Positions 38,240 through 50,195 of a DNA stretch of 64,000 nt are shown in pieces. The notes under the pieces were generated by a model. The model saw only the letters and a program-made list of their open reading frames with translations, searched no databases and was not told the DNA's origin. Each line of letters starts with the position of its first letter. The first letter of the stretch is position 1. A program made the position numbers and the translations under genes. The stretch comes from Epiperipatus broadwayi (taxonomy: Eukaryota > Onychophora > Udeonychophora > Euonychophora > Peripatidae), in contig JAQFVV010000023.1 in NCBI GenBank assembly GCA_028023455.1, positions 2,473,501 through 2,537,500 on the forward strand. The letters run 5' to 3'.

Positions 38240-40037
38240 AGTTTTTAATTAATGGACATTTTATTTGTATTATATATATACACACCTTTTGCTAAGAATT
38301 GTGAGAAATTTTAGCATTTCATAGACGATAAAAACATTTAATCACTAAAAGTTACAATGAAATCTTGATGTCTTTTCAATGACACATTTTGCAATAATAG
38401 TATTTAAGATAGCAGAATGAGACCTTTCTCTACACTGATTAATAATAGTTTGTGTAGCATAGCTGTGGTTTATTTTCTAAGTACTTACTTTTCATACAGC
38501 TTTTAAATTATTAGAAATTTTAAACTTCTCTCTTGATATTATAATATATAAAATTAAAAGCGTGATGCCTGCTTTGACATTTCCAAACGTTGGGTTATCT
38601 AAATCATTTGCATATACTTTGCATATCGCCTTTATTTCTCTATTCTGCATTTCACATTATCGCTATGAATATGAGGCAAACGGCCTCGAAAGCGCTTAGC
38701 ATTAATATTTTTTGCACTCTCTTATAGCTTCTCTTTTAAGCACTTCACGCGCTTTTAATTTTATATACATACATACAGCTTTTAACCAAATTAATTGTGA
38801 AACAAATTTAATGATTAATTCAATAAAGTAGTTTTCCTTAACTATATATATATATAAATACTTTTTTCTATCACAATTAAAAATTGAACTGTAAATCATG
38901 TTTCACTGTCCAATTGCTCTTTTACTCAATTGTTCATACAAGCTACTCTTCAAAACTTAGACAACTGTTTATCAGATAACAAAAATTTATTTAAGGCAAA
39001 TTTTTACCACGAAGCTACTATACCAGAGGCCAACTAGCTATTTTATAACTAGAAAAGTGCTCAACCTACAAGTTACCACTAAACTAATTATTCATGAGCA
39101 TGCAGATGCTACTCTATTATAGAGAAAAATATTCATCAAGTACTATTCTATCATTGAATAAACTAATTATCAACAAGCTACATTAATCACCATAAGCTAT
39201 TCTATCATTAAGTCATCTCATACTTTTCCAGCCAATAATTACATCATACTTGTTAAAACTCTTATTACTAAATAATGATTATATAGATTCATATAGCATG
39301 TTTATACTGTATATACACATACATATATAACAGCATAATTCTTTTTTTTAATTTAAAAATAAATTTTCCTATGTGTTTAAAATCAATGTCGCCGATTTTC
39401 TTTTTTTAGACTTACATATTAATTTTTAATAAGTTTCTACTGCTGAGAGTTGTCAGAGACGCTACGGAGGACTAATTTAGGTAAAAGCTTTGATGGATAA
39501 GGGTTGGATCCAGAAAGGAGTAACGAACGTTTTGTTGATAATTTAATAAAGTAGGATTGAGTTTCGGCCTTCATATTAAAATATTAACTACTTTTTGTAT
39601 TAATAGCGACATGAAAACTAATGAGAATCAGCAAAAGTCAAAGATGGCCTCATTAATCAGAGCTTTGCAGCTGAAATAACACGAAGATATTCGATTATGA
39701 CAAAAGATATAAATTGTTAATAGCGAAAATGTTCATCTCATTTAGTATAATAATACTTTGAATTGAATTACCATTCTTGAAACGCTTTATTCGTATCAAG
39801 TAAAGAAACATTGGATTTTTCTCTTTTTTTTAAAAAAAAAAAATTGTAATTGTTTGTTTGTATATAAATATTTGTATCATCTATTTAATAAACTTATATA
39901 TTATGTGAAAAACGTTTTGAAGTCAATAAGCTTACAGATCAAATGTTATATAGGCAGTTCATATGCATTATTTGAATGCTCTTATTTTTTTTATAAATTA
40001 TTCAATTGTCTACTCATTTATCTAGTTTTTTAACCAG
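38240..40037. other. AT-rich intergenic sequence
   Basis: No gene, RNA or repeat edge was recognised. Confidence 0.5.
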
Positions 40038-40777
<740 letters not shown>

Positions 40778-41009
40778 TTTGTGTTAATTCCATTAACCCA
40801 AATTATATCTGTCTTTATATGTATATATTAAAATAAACTAATAATTTTAGCAAGCATGTATATATACTATAGTTATTAAATATGCAGCATGAGAAAATGT
40901 ATTCAATTGATTTTAGTCCAAATTTATGTATAATAAATAATACTTGCATATCACCCTCTTGTAGAGACACTTTAATAAACCTGTAAGCAACATTTGATTA
41001 AATAATTTA

Positions 41010-41497
41010 TCAATTAGATAAAAACTGGGTTATCTTTATCCAGCCACTACATTGTTATATGGTCAACAAATCAGACATGAACACTTAAAAGAAATAAAAC
41101 TTTTTATTAGTGGTGATCTTCCAAGAATCTTTATCAAACCAGATTTCCATATAATGATATGGTGGTTGAAAAAAAGTGAACTTTTCTTTGATTAAATGAA
41201 AAATTAGCATTAATAAAAAAGGGTATCTTGTTTACAAGTTTATTAAAATGATTCTATAAGAGTGTGACTTGTAAAATAATATTATTTATATATGCATTCA
41301 GATTTAATTGCTTTAAGAATTGATAATATATTCTCAGCTCTGCATATTTAATTGCCATAGTTTATTTACCAGCTTGTTAAAATGTAAAATTTAATTTTGA
41401 TTAATGAAAGATGGTTTATAAAGATCATCACTAATATAAAGTTGTTTCAAATGTTACTGTGGTTGGATAAAGGTGTATCATTTATTATCTAACTAAT
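41010..41497. mobile_element. MITE-like element, about 490 bp, long diverged inverted ends
   Basis: The left arm (41,010-41,142) contains TTATCTTTATCCAGCCAC, AACTTTTTATTAGTGGTGATC and TTTATCAAACCA. The right arm (41,402-41,497) carries their reverse complements (GATGGTTTATAAAGATCATC, GTGGTTGGATAAAGG). The arms have many mismatches, so the copy is old. No coding sequence is present. Confidence 0.55.
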
Positions 41498-41666
41498 AAC
41501 TTAGCATTGGTATGAAAAAAGACACTGTAACAAGGGTAATCAAATAATTATATAGGAATTAAACCGTGAAGTGTTTTTGTATTCAGACTTAATTGCTTCA
41601 TTAATGGATTATATATTATTCTCTTATTCTTATCTTTCACTTTCTTTGCATATCTTCATATACTCA

Positions 41667-41915
41667 AATACTTCTTTCATATACACTTCAATGCAAACAA
41701 ATTTTCTTAAAAAAACTTTTTTATTTTCCTTACAGTTTCAACTGTCCAGCAGTCTTAATCAGAGATTTATTCATCCTCTTGCAGAAGAGGATTACTTTAA
41801 AGCAGAATAGGATGAATAAAGCTCTGATGAAGACTGCTGGATAGTTGAAACTGTAAGGAAAATGAAGTTTTTTAAGAAAATTTGTTTGCATTGAAGTGTA
41901 TATGAAAAAAGTATT
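41667..41915. mobile_element. Foldback element 2, about 110-bp arms
   Basis: The arms 41,667-41,780 and about 41,807-41,915 are reverse complements; the central part holds a small CCTCTT-GCAG-AAGAGG hairpin. The right arm carries CTGATGAAGACTGCTGG then GTTGAAACTGTAAGG. The same series, diverged, occurs in foldback element 1, so the two are distant relatives. A 45-bp tandem duplication with (AT)n follows at 41,902-41,993. Confidence 0.75.
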
Positions 41916-41993
41916 ATAAGCAATATATATATATATATATTAAAAAAATGAAAAAAGTATTATAAGCAATATATATATATATATATTAAAAAA

Positions 41994-42534
41994 ACAAATG
42001 GATGTTATAAACATTTTTATTAACATTGCTATTGTGTGAAATAAATATTTAATATGATTTTATTAACAATACTAATAAAACTTTATTATCATCATCATAT
42101 TATTTAAAAAAAAACAGTAAAATAATACACAGAGTTATAAAAAAAAAAACAGATTCTACTCGAAACATTAAAAGTTCATTAAACATTCAATTTTAATTAG
42201 GATTAATTTAAATTTAACTCACTTTATATCAGTTAGTTCATTTATTAAATCTGGAATTATTATTTTTATCATTCATTTCAAATTCCATTCTGGTCTTGAT
42301 TGGAATGATATTCTAGCTTTCATTTATAAAAGAAGTACCGGATATACTCCTTTTACATTTATTAATATTTTAATTGCTTTCTAAAAATAATATTTTCTCT
42401 AAGATTTTTAATTTTGCTAAAGTTATATCTAATTTCAAAAAGCTTAGTCATTTGACTAGTAATTATGGTCCTGTCTTAGCATTATACATAGTTGAACAAT
42501 ATTTGAGAATTATCCATATAGTACAATTATTTTT
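41994..42534. other. AT-rich intergenic sequence
   Basis: No clear feature was found. Parts of 42,280-42,500 could be decayed retroelement coding sequence but frames are broken too often to call. Confidence 0.4.
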
Positions 42535-43150
42535 GATGTCAACTAGATTTTAACTTCAGAGCAACATAGTTATTGGATAAAAGATTTAAAGACAAAACTA
42601 CTAACTGTTTTTGATCACACTTCCAAATATCATTGAAAATTGATACAAACTGAATGTTATCTTTTTAATAATATGAATTATAGAATATTTCTTGCAAAGT
42701 TACTCAGATAGCCATTGACAAGAACTTTAATCAAATTCTTTCTTAGATAAAAAAAAAGGTTTTTGTGAAATTCATTAATAAATATTCATTACCATAATTG
42801 CTGTTTTGCACCAAAATATTCTTGGCCCATTTTATATTATGCAGATGATTTCAAACTTTTCAGATATATCTTCTCTATTAAAGATTGTATTCTATTTTGA
42901 TATGGTTTAATGGTTTGTTCACTCTTGTTCTAAAAAATCTAAAATATTGACACATTCATATTTTATTCATAGTTATAAAAGTGTATTGACTGTAGGGGAT
43001 TTGAACCTAGATTTTTCAAGATCTCTTCAGTATATTAAATAATATCAAAAGATTCATGGAATCATATTTTCCACTTCTGATGCTTTTATTATATATAAAA
43101 TAAGTCTAATTATCCATCAAAATCTAGGCACTTTAAGTTTTTGATTGCTT
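42535..43150 (+). pseudogene. Degenerate LINE reverse transcriptase fragment (Jockey/CR1-like)
   Basis: At 42,835-42,861 the plus strand reads YYADDFKLF, followed by a stretch ending KDCILF. This is the YADD catalytic box and following helix of CR1/Jockey-type LINEs (pattern YADDxKLF...DCxxLQ). Upstream at about 42,570 is SYWIKDLKTKLL, downstream a KKSK..THSYF stretch in another frame. Stops and frame changes are frequent, so this is an old fragment. Only the YADD segment is convincing. Confidence 0.5.
42975..43045 (-). repeat. tRNA-like SINE remnant
   Basis: The minus strand has CTTGAAAAATCTAGGTTCAA continuing into ATCCCC, a near-perfect B box, and matches the remnant at 24,399-24,460. Confidence 0.45.
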
Positions 43151-44629
43151 TCCATTTGTGCATATAAATGAAATTCTATTCAAAAGCAGATATTGACAAA
43201 TTCAATCTATTTCAACAACTTCTCAAGGTTCGTTATTTAAACAGTGCTTATATATTCAGTTATTTAAACAATGCTCTTTATTTCGAAAGTAAAAAGAAAT
43301 CTTAAATTATTGCAGAAAATAATTTCCTAAAATATAATTATATCTTATTTGTTTTCCATGTTATGCATCAATGAACAATATTATAGAAATCATTAACTCT
43401 GTTAAATTTTCACTTGCTAATTTAATCCAATATCCATAACAAGAATTTTACAAGCATATACATTTTTGATAAAAAAAAAATTAAACTTTTATTTTTATTA
43501 CTTATCCTATTTTACTATGCAATCAGTAATGTTTTAGTATTGTGAATATTGCACTATAAGTAAATTAATTCAGTAAAATAAATTACTATTATTACTATTA
43601 TTATTTAGATAATAAAAGTTATGAAATTTAAAAGATGAGTAAATTATATTATCTGTTTAACTTTTAAACCCTATTTATTTTTTAAATATTAAATTGTTAG
43701 TATATTAACTAAATTTATAATCTTTGATTATGAATAATTATAAAGATACATCATATTTAGTGATAATACAGCAGTATGTATAATAATAAAAGATTAAGTT
43801 TGTAATTTTCTCCAAACCAATACTTTGAAGTAAAAAGATATACTATTTATTTTATTGTCCTCATGCTACCCATTAAATATTGTGTAGTAATTTTTATTAA
43901 AAATACGATTTTGAAATAATTTTTTTATTTTATTTTAGACAATTAAAATCTTGACAGGGTCTTATTTAAACAAAAAATATTTCCTGACAATTACCATTCT
44001 CATCATTTGATGTTTTTCCCACCTTATTACATATTTATATAAACAATGACAGTCTCAACTGATAATGATGATTAACTCTTTTTACAGAAGATTTAACATA
44101 ATTAGGTTGAGGCATGGAAAGTTAGTTTTAATTTTTCATATATGTAGCCTTCAGTTAAATTGGAACTAAAATAAATGATTTTCTACTGTAATTACTATTT
44201 AAAAAATTATTAAAAGTAATTAAAAAAACAAAATAGTTGAAAAATGAAAAAACAAACACCTTGAACTAAACCTCAACCAATATTAATTTTTTTTTGTCTC
44301 ACTAAATAAGTTTTTTTTAAGCTTTTAAAAATATATACACAAAACTTATATATTTTATTTTTGATAATAAAAATATCATTGAAATAAATAAAATTATACT
44401 TCAAATGAAAAAATAAGCTTTCAATTAAATTAAAACTGACATCTTAACAACATAACATAAAAAATTCTCATTGCTTTATGTAAGGAGTAAATTAAGAGAT
44501 TTGCTTGTTCTCTGAGTAAATCTAACATCTAAAAACAAAAGTGAAAACTAAAATATAAAGTTATTAACATCAAAAATAAATCATTATATAAGTCAAAACT
44601 GGACTGAATGAATTATTATTATAAAATAA
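43151..44629. other. AT-rich intergenic sequence up to element C
   Basis: Nothing recognisable was found. Confidence 0.5.
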
Positions 44630-47600
44630 TGAAACAGTAGGGGCTGCTTTACAGATCTTCGTTTCACCTTTTCTCACCTACTTCCTACCCTCATACCTTA
44701 GTTTGAATCCCAATCTATCGTAGTGTGTCTGCAATACACTTATATACCGAAAATCCCGCCTAATTTTAAACCACGAGCACAATGCTCATATTATATATAT
44801 AACTTATTCCCAAATAAAATAAAATATTATGAATTATGTATTTGTTCACATAATTTACATTTATTAAAAAGTAAGTTATATAAGTCGTAATTGCGCACAC
44901 ACTATGATATCCATTTTAAAACATATCAAAATTATAAATTGTTGGTTATTTTGTTTGGATCTATTTACAAATATATTACTGTCGTAATATATTTTGATTT
45001 AAAATAAAATTCATTTAGTAAATATTCATTTAGTAGATAGATTCAAATATTACAATTTAAAATAAAATAATTTTCGTTTTATTTAATAAAAATCATCCCA
45101 AATATTTCTGTTAAAATAAATGAGGGACAACAGTTTAATTATATAAGTTCATCTAAAAACAGCAGCTGTCCACTTAAGTTTTCTTTAATTAGTAGCAGTA
45201 ATTTTAATTAAATCTAGTTTGTAATTCGAATGTCGACGGGGAAGTTAACAAAAGAAATTAATTAATGTTGAATTCCTTTAGACATTCGGATAGATTTAAT
45301 TACAGCAGATAAGTCCAATAATTTTGTACGCTCCGGGGCAAGTCTATTGTTAAATTTTACTATAAAAAGGATGTTTTTCTTTTGTTCACCATTCTAAGCT
45401 TCTAAAGAATTCTGAGTTGTAAAAAGGTTCTGAGTTATTCTAAGCTTTTAAAGAATTCTGAGTTGTCTAAAGGTTTCTGAGTTGTTCTAAAATTCTAATA
45501 ATTTGCTAACCTTGACATGTCCGAGTAGAGGCGTTTAAGATGGCTATGTCCCCTTGGAATAGCCAGCCACTGCTCCATAACATCAGAAATTATCACACGG
45601 ACCCCGGAACTGCTGCTGCCGCTGCCAAAATATGAACATTCCAGATTTTGCTGCTGAATTATAAAACCTGCCGAACATCTACCTGCAAATGCTTCTCCAG
45701 AGGTAACCTAAATTAACCCAAGAGCTCTTGTGATTCCTAACTAACATGCTATAGCTATTTAACATTGTTTTCTTATATTTCACAACTTCATTATGTATTT
45801 ATTTCATGTATTTAAATATACTCAACATTTTGCTCTCTATCCTTGGGTTAATATTTTCTATTTATAAAGCTTTCTTTTATTTTATTATGATAATGTGTCA
45901 GAATCATCTTTGACCGAGTGAACTATTCCCTCTATTGAAAGTAAGATGCTCCTATTAAGTCATATTTTAAATTTATAATTTTCCAATTTTATTATCTTGC
46001 AAATCACTCGTTCGAGGGCGATTCTTTTCTTTAATGTAATATAATCACATAGTTTAAAATCTACATGCTATTGATTTTAATCTAATATAAGAGTATGTGC
46101 AAAGTCAATGATTTAAATGTGTCCCCAAACGCATGATTGCGTATATAAATCTATACTTACTTTTCAAACCTGCAAGCATGCATTTTCTTATTTTAATTAC
46201 CGTGTTCTACTTTAATTATAAAGTTCATCATTGATGTCGAGAATGTGCGGACCCTTTTAAATGAATTTCAGGGAATTTGATTGGGCATTTCTCTTAATCC
46301 AAGTAAAACCCATTTAGTATGTTTTTATATACACTAGTCTCGTATTGCTGGTACATGAATTGGTTGTTGAGACCGCTTTGTTTTATTTTTCCAAGGATTC
46401 TTTACACGGCAAAGTCCGTTCTTTTCGCTTATTGCAAGTTTCCAGGCAGAGGGTGTTCACCAATGACACCCCTGGGAATTAAACGCAATCGTCACACAGT
46501 CGCTAAGTTTCGGCTGTTCGTCAAAATACTTTCCTATGGGTTAGCGGTGAGATGCCCTCCGTAATTATTCCGGATCTTCAATATTGTTTCATTTTATATT
46601 TATTTTACAAAGCATCCATGACTTAAACGAGTCACACCCTCCAACTTTATAAATTCACTATCAGCAATACTGACCTCCCAATACAAATCTATTATTATTC
46701 TCAAATAAATGCTTTGATCACATTCCCACGTTTGCTTAGTAAGCTTTAGTCCGTTACTATTCTCGAAATCAATAAATATTTTAGAACATTTAATTTCAAA
46801 TATTGTCTTAAACTTGTCTATTTACTCAAAGCACCTCGCACATGTTCCTATCTTGTCAAGCACATTATCATAACGATATTAGCCTGAGGAATAGAATATA
46901 TCACTCTGTTTTAAAACCTTTTGTCATTACTGAAATATAAATGCCAACAATTCTTTAATACGCGTCCCTGTCTCATATAAGCAGACAGTGGCATTATATA
47001 TATATTTATATAAATAAATTGTGTGAAATTATTTAAAACTAAATGTGATCTCTTATTTTATTTGATTCCTATCACTGTCTCGGTCTAGATATATATATTT
47101 TCTGCATTTCTTTTGTAAATCCATAGACGTTAATTAGCCACCCAAACTTATCTTAGTATAGAGTCTTTTGTTTCTCCCTGACCACCAGGCACCGGTAAAA
47201 GGTTATACTAGTTGTAGCATCAGATGCGTTATCACGTAGGTGGCACTGTGAAATTTGGACTTTAGATTCGAACTTAGTATATCTAGAAGGCAACCCCTCC
47301 TAGAATGTTCAGTTTAGTGTCTGGGGTTTGAATTATGCAGTGTGTTAGCGAGATAGACGATTCTGACCGTTACATAGTAAATTTTTTTTTTCCGGGTCCA
47401 TGGCTTGCCCAAACGTGGGGCCTCGAATATTTAAACACCCACATCCCTGTAGATCTTAATTATTTAAAACACCCACATCCCTGTAGCTTAATTTTAGTGT
47501 TTTGTTCATATTTAATCGCTCAAATCCCTTATGTTTTATATATATATGATATTTTTCAAACTCTATATTATCTATATAGTTTATTTGCGTGTATATTTCA

Positions 47601-48039
47601 TGTATTTTGTTTGACTCGGGCATTCAATTACTTATCCTATATAATCAGAACTTGTCCAAACATGCTATAGTGCGATACGAGCCATCTGTATTATCTGTAT
47701 TTATTGTTTCACTTAAATCACGCTATGTACGCTTAGCGTAAATTACTTAAATATTGTCCCAAGTGAATATTGTGACAATTATAATTATTTCAAATATTGT
47801 ATTTTCTATCAAAATAAAGTTTTATCGGCTCAACGCGCAAGATAGCATAATAATAATTTCGTACGGTAATGACCTAGATATAATAGGCTATCATATGGAA
47901 TTCAGAAATAATTATAAATCAAATGTTGTAATCAATAAAAAAAAATGCGAATGTTTTAACGAGTGCCCGTAGTTAAATGGAAGTTATTAAAATTAATTTT
48001 GGGAAGCTAACAGTCTATGGATATTTTTAACTGGTGACA
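44630..48039 (+). mobile_element. Element C, left (5') LTR, 3.41 kb
   Basis: Sequence from TGAAACAGTAGGG (44,630) to about 47,355 is repeated from 50,196 to 52,922 with sparse differences. The LTR ends AACTGGTGACA at 48,039, directly before a PBS. TGAAAC at 44,630 pairs with GTTTCA at 44,661-44,666. It contains a short tandem (AGAATTCTGAGTTGT units, 45,406-45,495), an inverted pair CGAATGTC/GACATTCG near 45,227-45,289, and a strong hairpin at 46,439-46,480 (CCAGG..GGGTGT and ACACCC.CTGG). An 81-codon frame at 46,319-46,564 is present in both LTR copies with a few missense changes and no known domain. Confidence 0.92.
45361..45370 (+). promoter_or_regulatory. TATA box of element C 5' LTR
   Basis: TATAAAAAGG lies 731 bp from the LTR start, and the right LTR has the same box at exactly the same distance. 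Transcription would begin near 45,390. That gives U3 about 0.76 kb and an R-U5 leader of about 2.65 kb, unusually long. Confidence 0.6.
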
Positions 48040-48052
48040 TGGCGCCCAAGGG
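48040..48052 (+). promoter_or_regulatory. Element C primer-binding site
   Basis: TGGCGCCCAAGGG follows the LTR end ACA with no gap. TGGCGCCC is the start of the PBS used by many retroviruses and Gypsy-type elements primed by tRNA-Lys, so a tRNA-Lys-like primer is likely. Confidence 0.75.
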
Positions 48053-48740
48053 TAATTTCACTAAACGGAGTTACTTCTAAAATAAATTTTGTCACCAGGC
48101 TCAATTCTTTTGTATGAAATTTGTTTTTTTTAACATGTGTAAATTTCTTTTAGACCAAATAATGAGATGTGAATCGGATCAATAATTATGTAAATAAATA
48201 TATATGTTTGCAAATCTTAAATAAGAGGGAATGAAATAATTATACCCGGATCTAGCGAATGTTTATATATATAAATAAAATTTGCTTGAGTTTAAAAATA
48301 TATTTTAGCGAAATATTTTGACAGGTAGAATTTAAGAGATTTTTATATATACGGGCAGTTAAAAATATATATGTTGGCAGCAGATTTAAGCGAGAAATTT
48401 TGGCAGTAGTAAGAGGGTAGTAGTCGGGGGTTTTAAGTGATAAATATAAAAGCAGCAATTAGGCCAACAGAACCGAGAGGGAGATAGCCTATTAGCCATT
48501 AATAAAATTTGAAGTCAAACGTAATAATCGCAGAGAATTAAACAAGGAAAAATAATAAGAGTATTTTTTTTTACCGTATTAGTTTTAATAAGCTCCACGT
48601 AAAACAGTTTAAACATTTTCTTTATCAGTGCTATACATTGTGTTTAAGAGTTTCTAGGATATAGTAATATAGTTTGCGATAAAATAAAAGGGAAAAAAAA
48701 ATCATCATCGATCACGGTAACATCCAAGGCCAGGAATAAT
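48053..48740 (+). other. Element C leader between PBS and gag
   Basis: Non-coding on the plus strand. It contains AATTATACCCGGATCTAGCG (about 48,237-48,256), whose reverse complement, with an insertion, lies near 50,010-50,052 after gag. Confidence 0.55.
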
Positions 48741-49040
48741 ATGGACAACAACCACGCTGATCAAGAACCGGACCCATCCGGATATCTTGAATCTCCTCCA
48801 ATAAGTATGAGAACTGTCCAGCAAACGAGCAAGGAAGATTTCAATCTGGATTATCTGGTGGAATTATATAAGAAAAGCGAAGAGAGGGCAAGAAAACAGG
48901 AAGAGGAAGCCCAAAGAAAAGAGACAGAGTATAAAAAGTTTACCAGGATGCTCCTCGATGAATTGGCACAAGTGAGAGAAGGACATAGGGCTCTCCAATG
49001 GAAACTGAAAGAATACTACTCAGGAAATCGAAAAAAATGA
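48741..49040 (+). CDS. gag: Element C gag, N-terminal coiled-coil ORF (99 residues)
   Basis: The ATG at 48,741 opens a 99-residue frame. Residues 1-35 are polar with prolines. Residues 36-95 are strongly heptad-like and charged (ELYKKSEERARKQEEEAQRK), a likely coiled coil for self-assembly. The frame ends with A AAA AAA TGA at 49,031-49,040. The next ORF, which holds the gag core, is in the -1 frame and overlaps by 43 bp. In elements A and B the coiled-coil part precedes the gag core in the same way, so the two ORFs are halves of one gag. Either -1 ribosomal slippage on the A7 heptamer joins them, or a one-base change has split the gene. It has no RNA-binding knuckle and no catalytic motif. 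Confidence 0.75.
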   Translation: MDNNHADQEPDPSGYLESPPISMRTVQQTSKEDFNLDYLVELYKKSEERARKQEEEAQRKETEYKKFTRMLLDELAQVREGHRALQWKLKEYYSGNRKK

Positions 49041-49855
49041 GCGAATGCCGAGATCAAACTGAGCCAAAAATAATACAATACCTGGACAATGAAGTCCTGA
49101 TAGCAAAAACAGAACCTGATGATACAAACAGTATCAACGAGGCAGTGGACCTAAACCAAAGATGTCAGGCTTCTAACGATGATCTACCACCTCCTCAAAC
49201 GCATAGTAGTGGGATAGATACAATCCACAGGACCTTAATTCCAGATTTCAGGGTTCAAACCCAACTTGCTAAGATATTAACTGTTAAAATATTTCGAGGA
49301 GAAATAGGAGAAAACCCCCACCCACACCTGGATAGCCTGCGGGATTTCTTTCAATTTTATAAAATGGATCCACATGAACAGACTGCTATCGCTAGCCATC
49401 ATTTATATGGCTATGCAAAAGATTGGTGGGGCATGTTGGCGAAAAAACCAAACAACTTTACGAATTACTGTAGCCTGTTACTAAGATATTATTGGAGTGA
49501 GGATCGGCAGAGCGGAATTCTAAATACCATTTGCCAGGAAAAGTACGGAGCGATCAAGGAAACACACACGCAATTTTTCATTCGCCAGGTCAATCGCCTT
49601 CGATCACTTAGCACGTTTGCGTTTTCTGATACTCATATTATATGTACCGTTCAACAGAATATGCCGCTACCGATACAACAGCTGATGGCGGGCAGCAGAA
49701 TCAAAGAGGTGGAGGAAATGGCCGAATTCTTAACCACTCTGGATTTCAGTCCCTGGGCCAAAGAACCGCCAGACAAGGTAAAGAGACCTGATAATCCGAG
49801 ACTGCAGTCATCAAATTATAAAAGCAGTTATTACCCACCAGACCCAGGATTATAG
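48998..49855 (+). CDS. gag: Element C gag core ORF (Retrotrans_gag-like, 285 residues)
   Basis: This is the best-preserved gag in the window. An acidic linker (about residues 20-90) leads to a gag core at about 95-235 with FRGEIGENPHPHLDSLRDFF, YAKDWW, FTNYCSLLLRYYWSEDRQ and QEKYGAIKETHTQFF. These match the conserved WW and F-x-x-x-Y positions of the Retrotrans_gag family. The tail ends YYPPDPGL, matching element B. No CCHC knuckle, protease, RT, RNase H or integrase follows before the 3' LTR. The ATG at 48,998 lies inside the upstream ORF and is probably not the natural start; entry by frameshift at 49,031-49,037 is the alternative. The role would be particle formation around the element RNA, with Pol supplied from elsewhere (inference). 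Confidence 0.85.
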   Translation: METERILLRKSKKMSECRDQTEPKIIQYLDNEVLIAKTEPDDTNSINEAVDLNQRCQASNDDLPPPQTHSSGIDTIHRTLIPDFRVQTQLAKILTVKIFRGEIGENPHPHLDSLRDFFQFYKMDPHEQTAIASHHLYGYAKDWWGMLAKKPNNFTNYCSLLLRYYWSEDRQSGILNTICQEKYGAIKETHTQFFIRQVNRLRSLSTFAFSDTHIICTVQQNMPLPIQQLMAGSRIKEVEEMAEFLTTLDFSPWAKEPPDKVKRPDNPRLQSSNYKSSYYPPDPGL

Positions 49856-50195
49856 TAGTTTTTTAAAAAAAAAAACACAACAAAAAAAAAAAAGAAATGG
49901 ACACGTCACAGAATAATATAAAAAGGAGATCGGATATAAACAGTGTTAAACGATTAGTTTGTTTTAAATAAAATTTTGTTGAAAGAGGGGGGTGAAATAA
50001 TAGAAAATGTTCGCTAGACGGTAGATTTATTAATATGATCCGGGTATATAATTCAGTTTCGTTTCTTCATTATATTTATATCCTGTACATTATGGGTTAT
50101 CTTGTAAATTTTTTTTTATGCAGGCTTCATAGGTGGACACCTGTTGTAAGATCTTTTTTTTTAACAATTTTTTTTGTTCCATCACTAAGGGAATG
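49856..50195 (+). other. Element C 3' untranslated part and polypurine tract
   Basis: AAGGGAATG directly precedes the 3' LTR start TGAAAC and can serve as polypurine tract. A second, stronger purine run, GAAAGAGGGGGG (49,981-49,992), lies 200 bp upstream and is also followed by TGAAAT. It may be a second plus-strand primer or a relic of an older LTR edge. Confidence 0.55.

Noticed and set aside
41824-41858. A complete, active hammerhead ribozyme in foldback element 2
   Set aside because: An extra A follows CTGATGA, stem II is short and a consistent stem I does not form, so only a hammerhead-like motif is claimed.
46319-46564. 81-codon gene kept in both element C LTRs
   Set aside because: Conservation follows from the recent common origin of the two LTRs; the differences between copies include missense changes and no domain is recognised.
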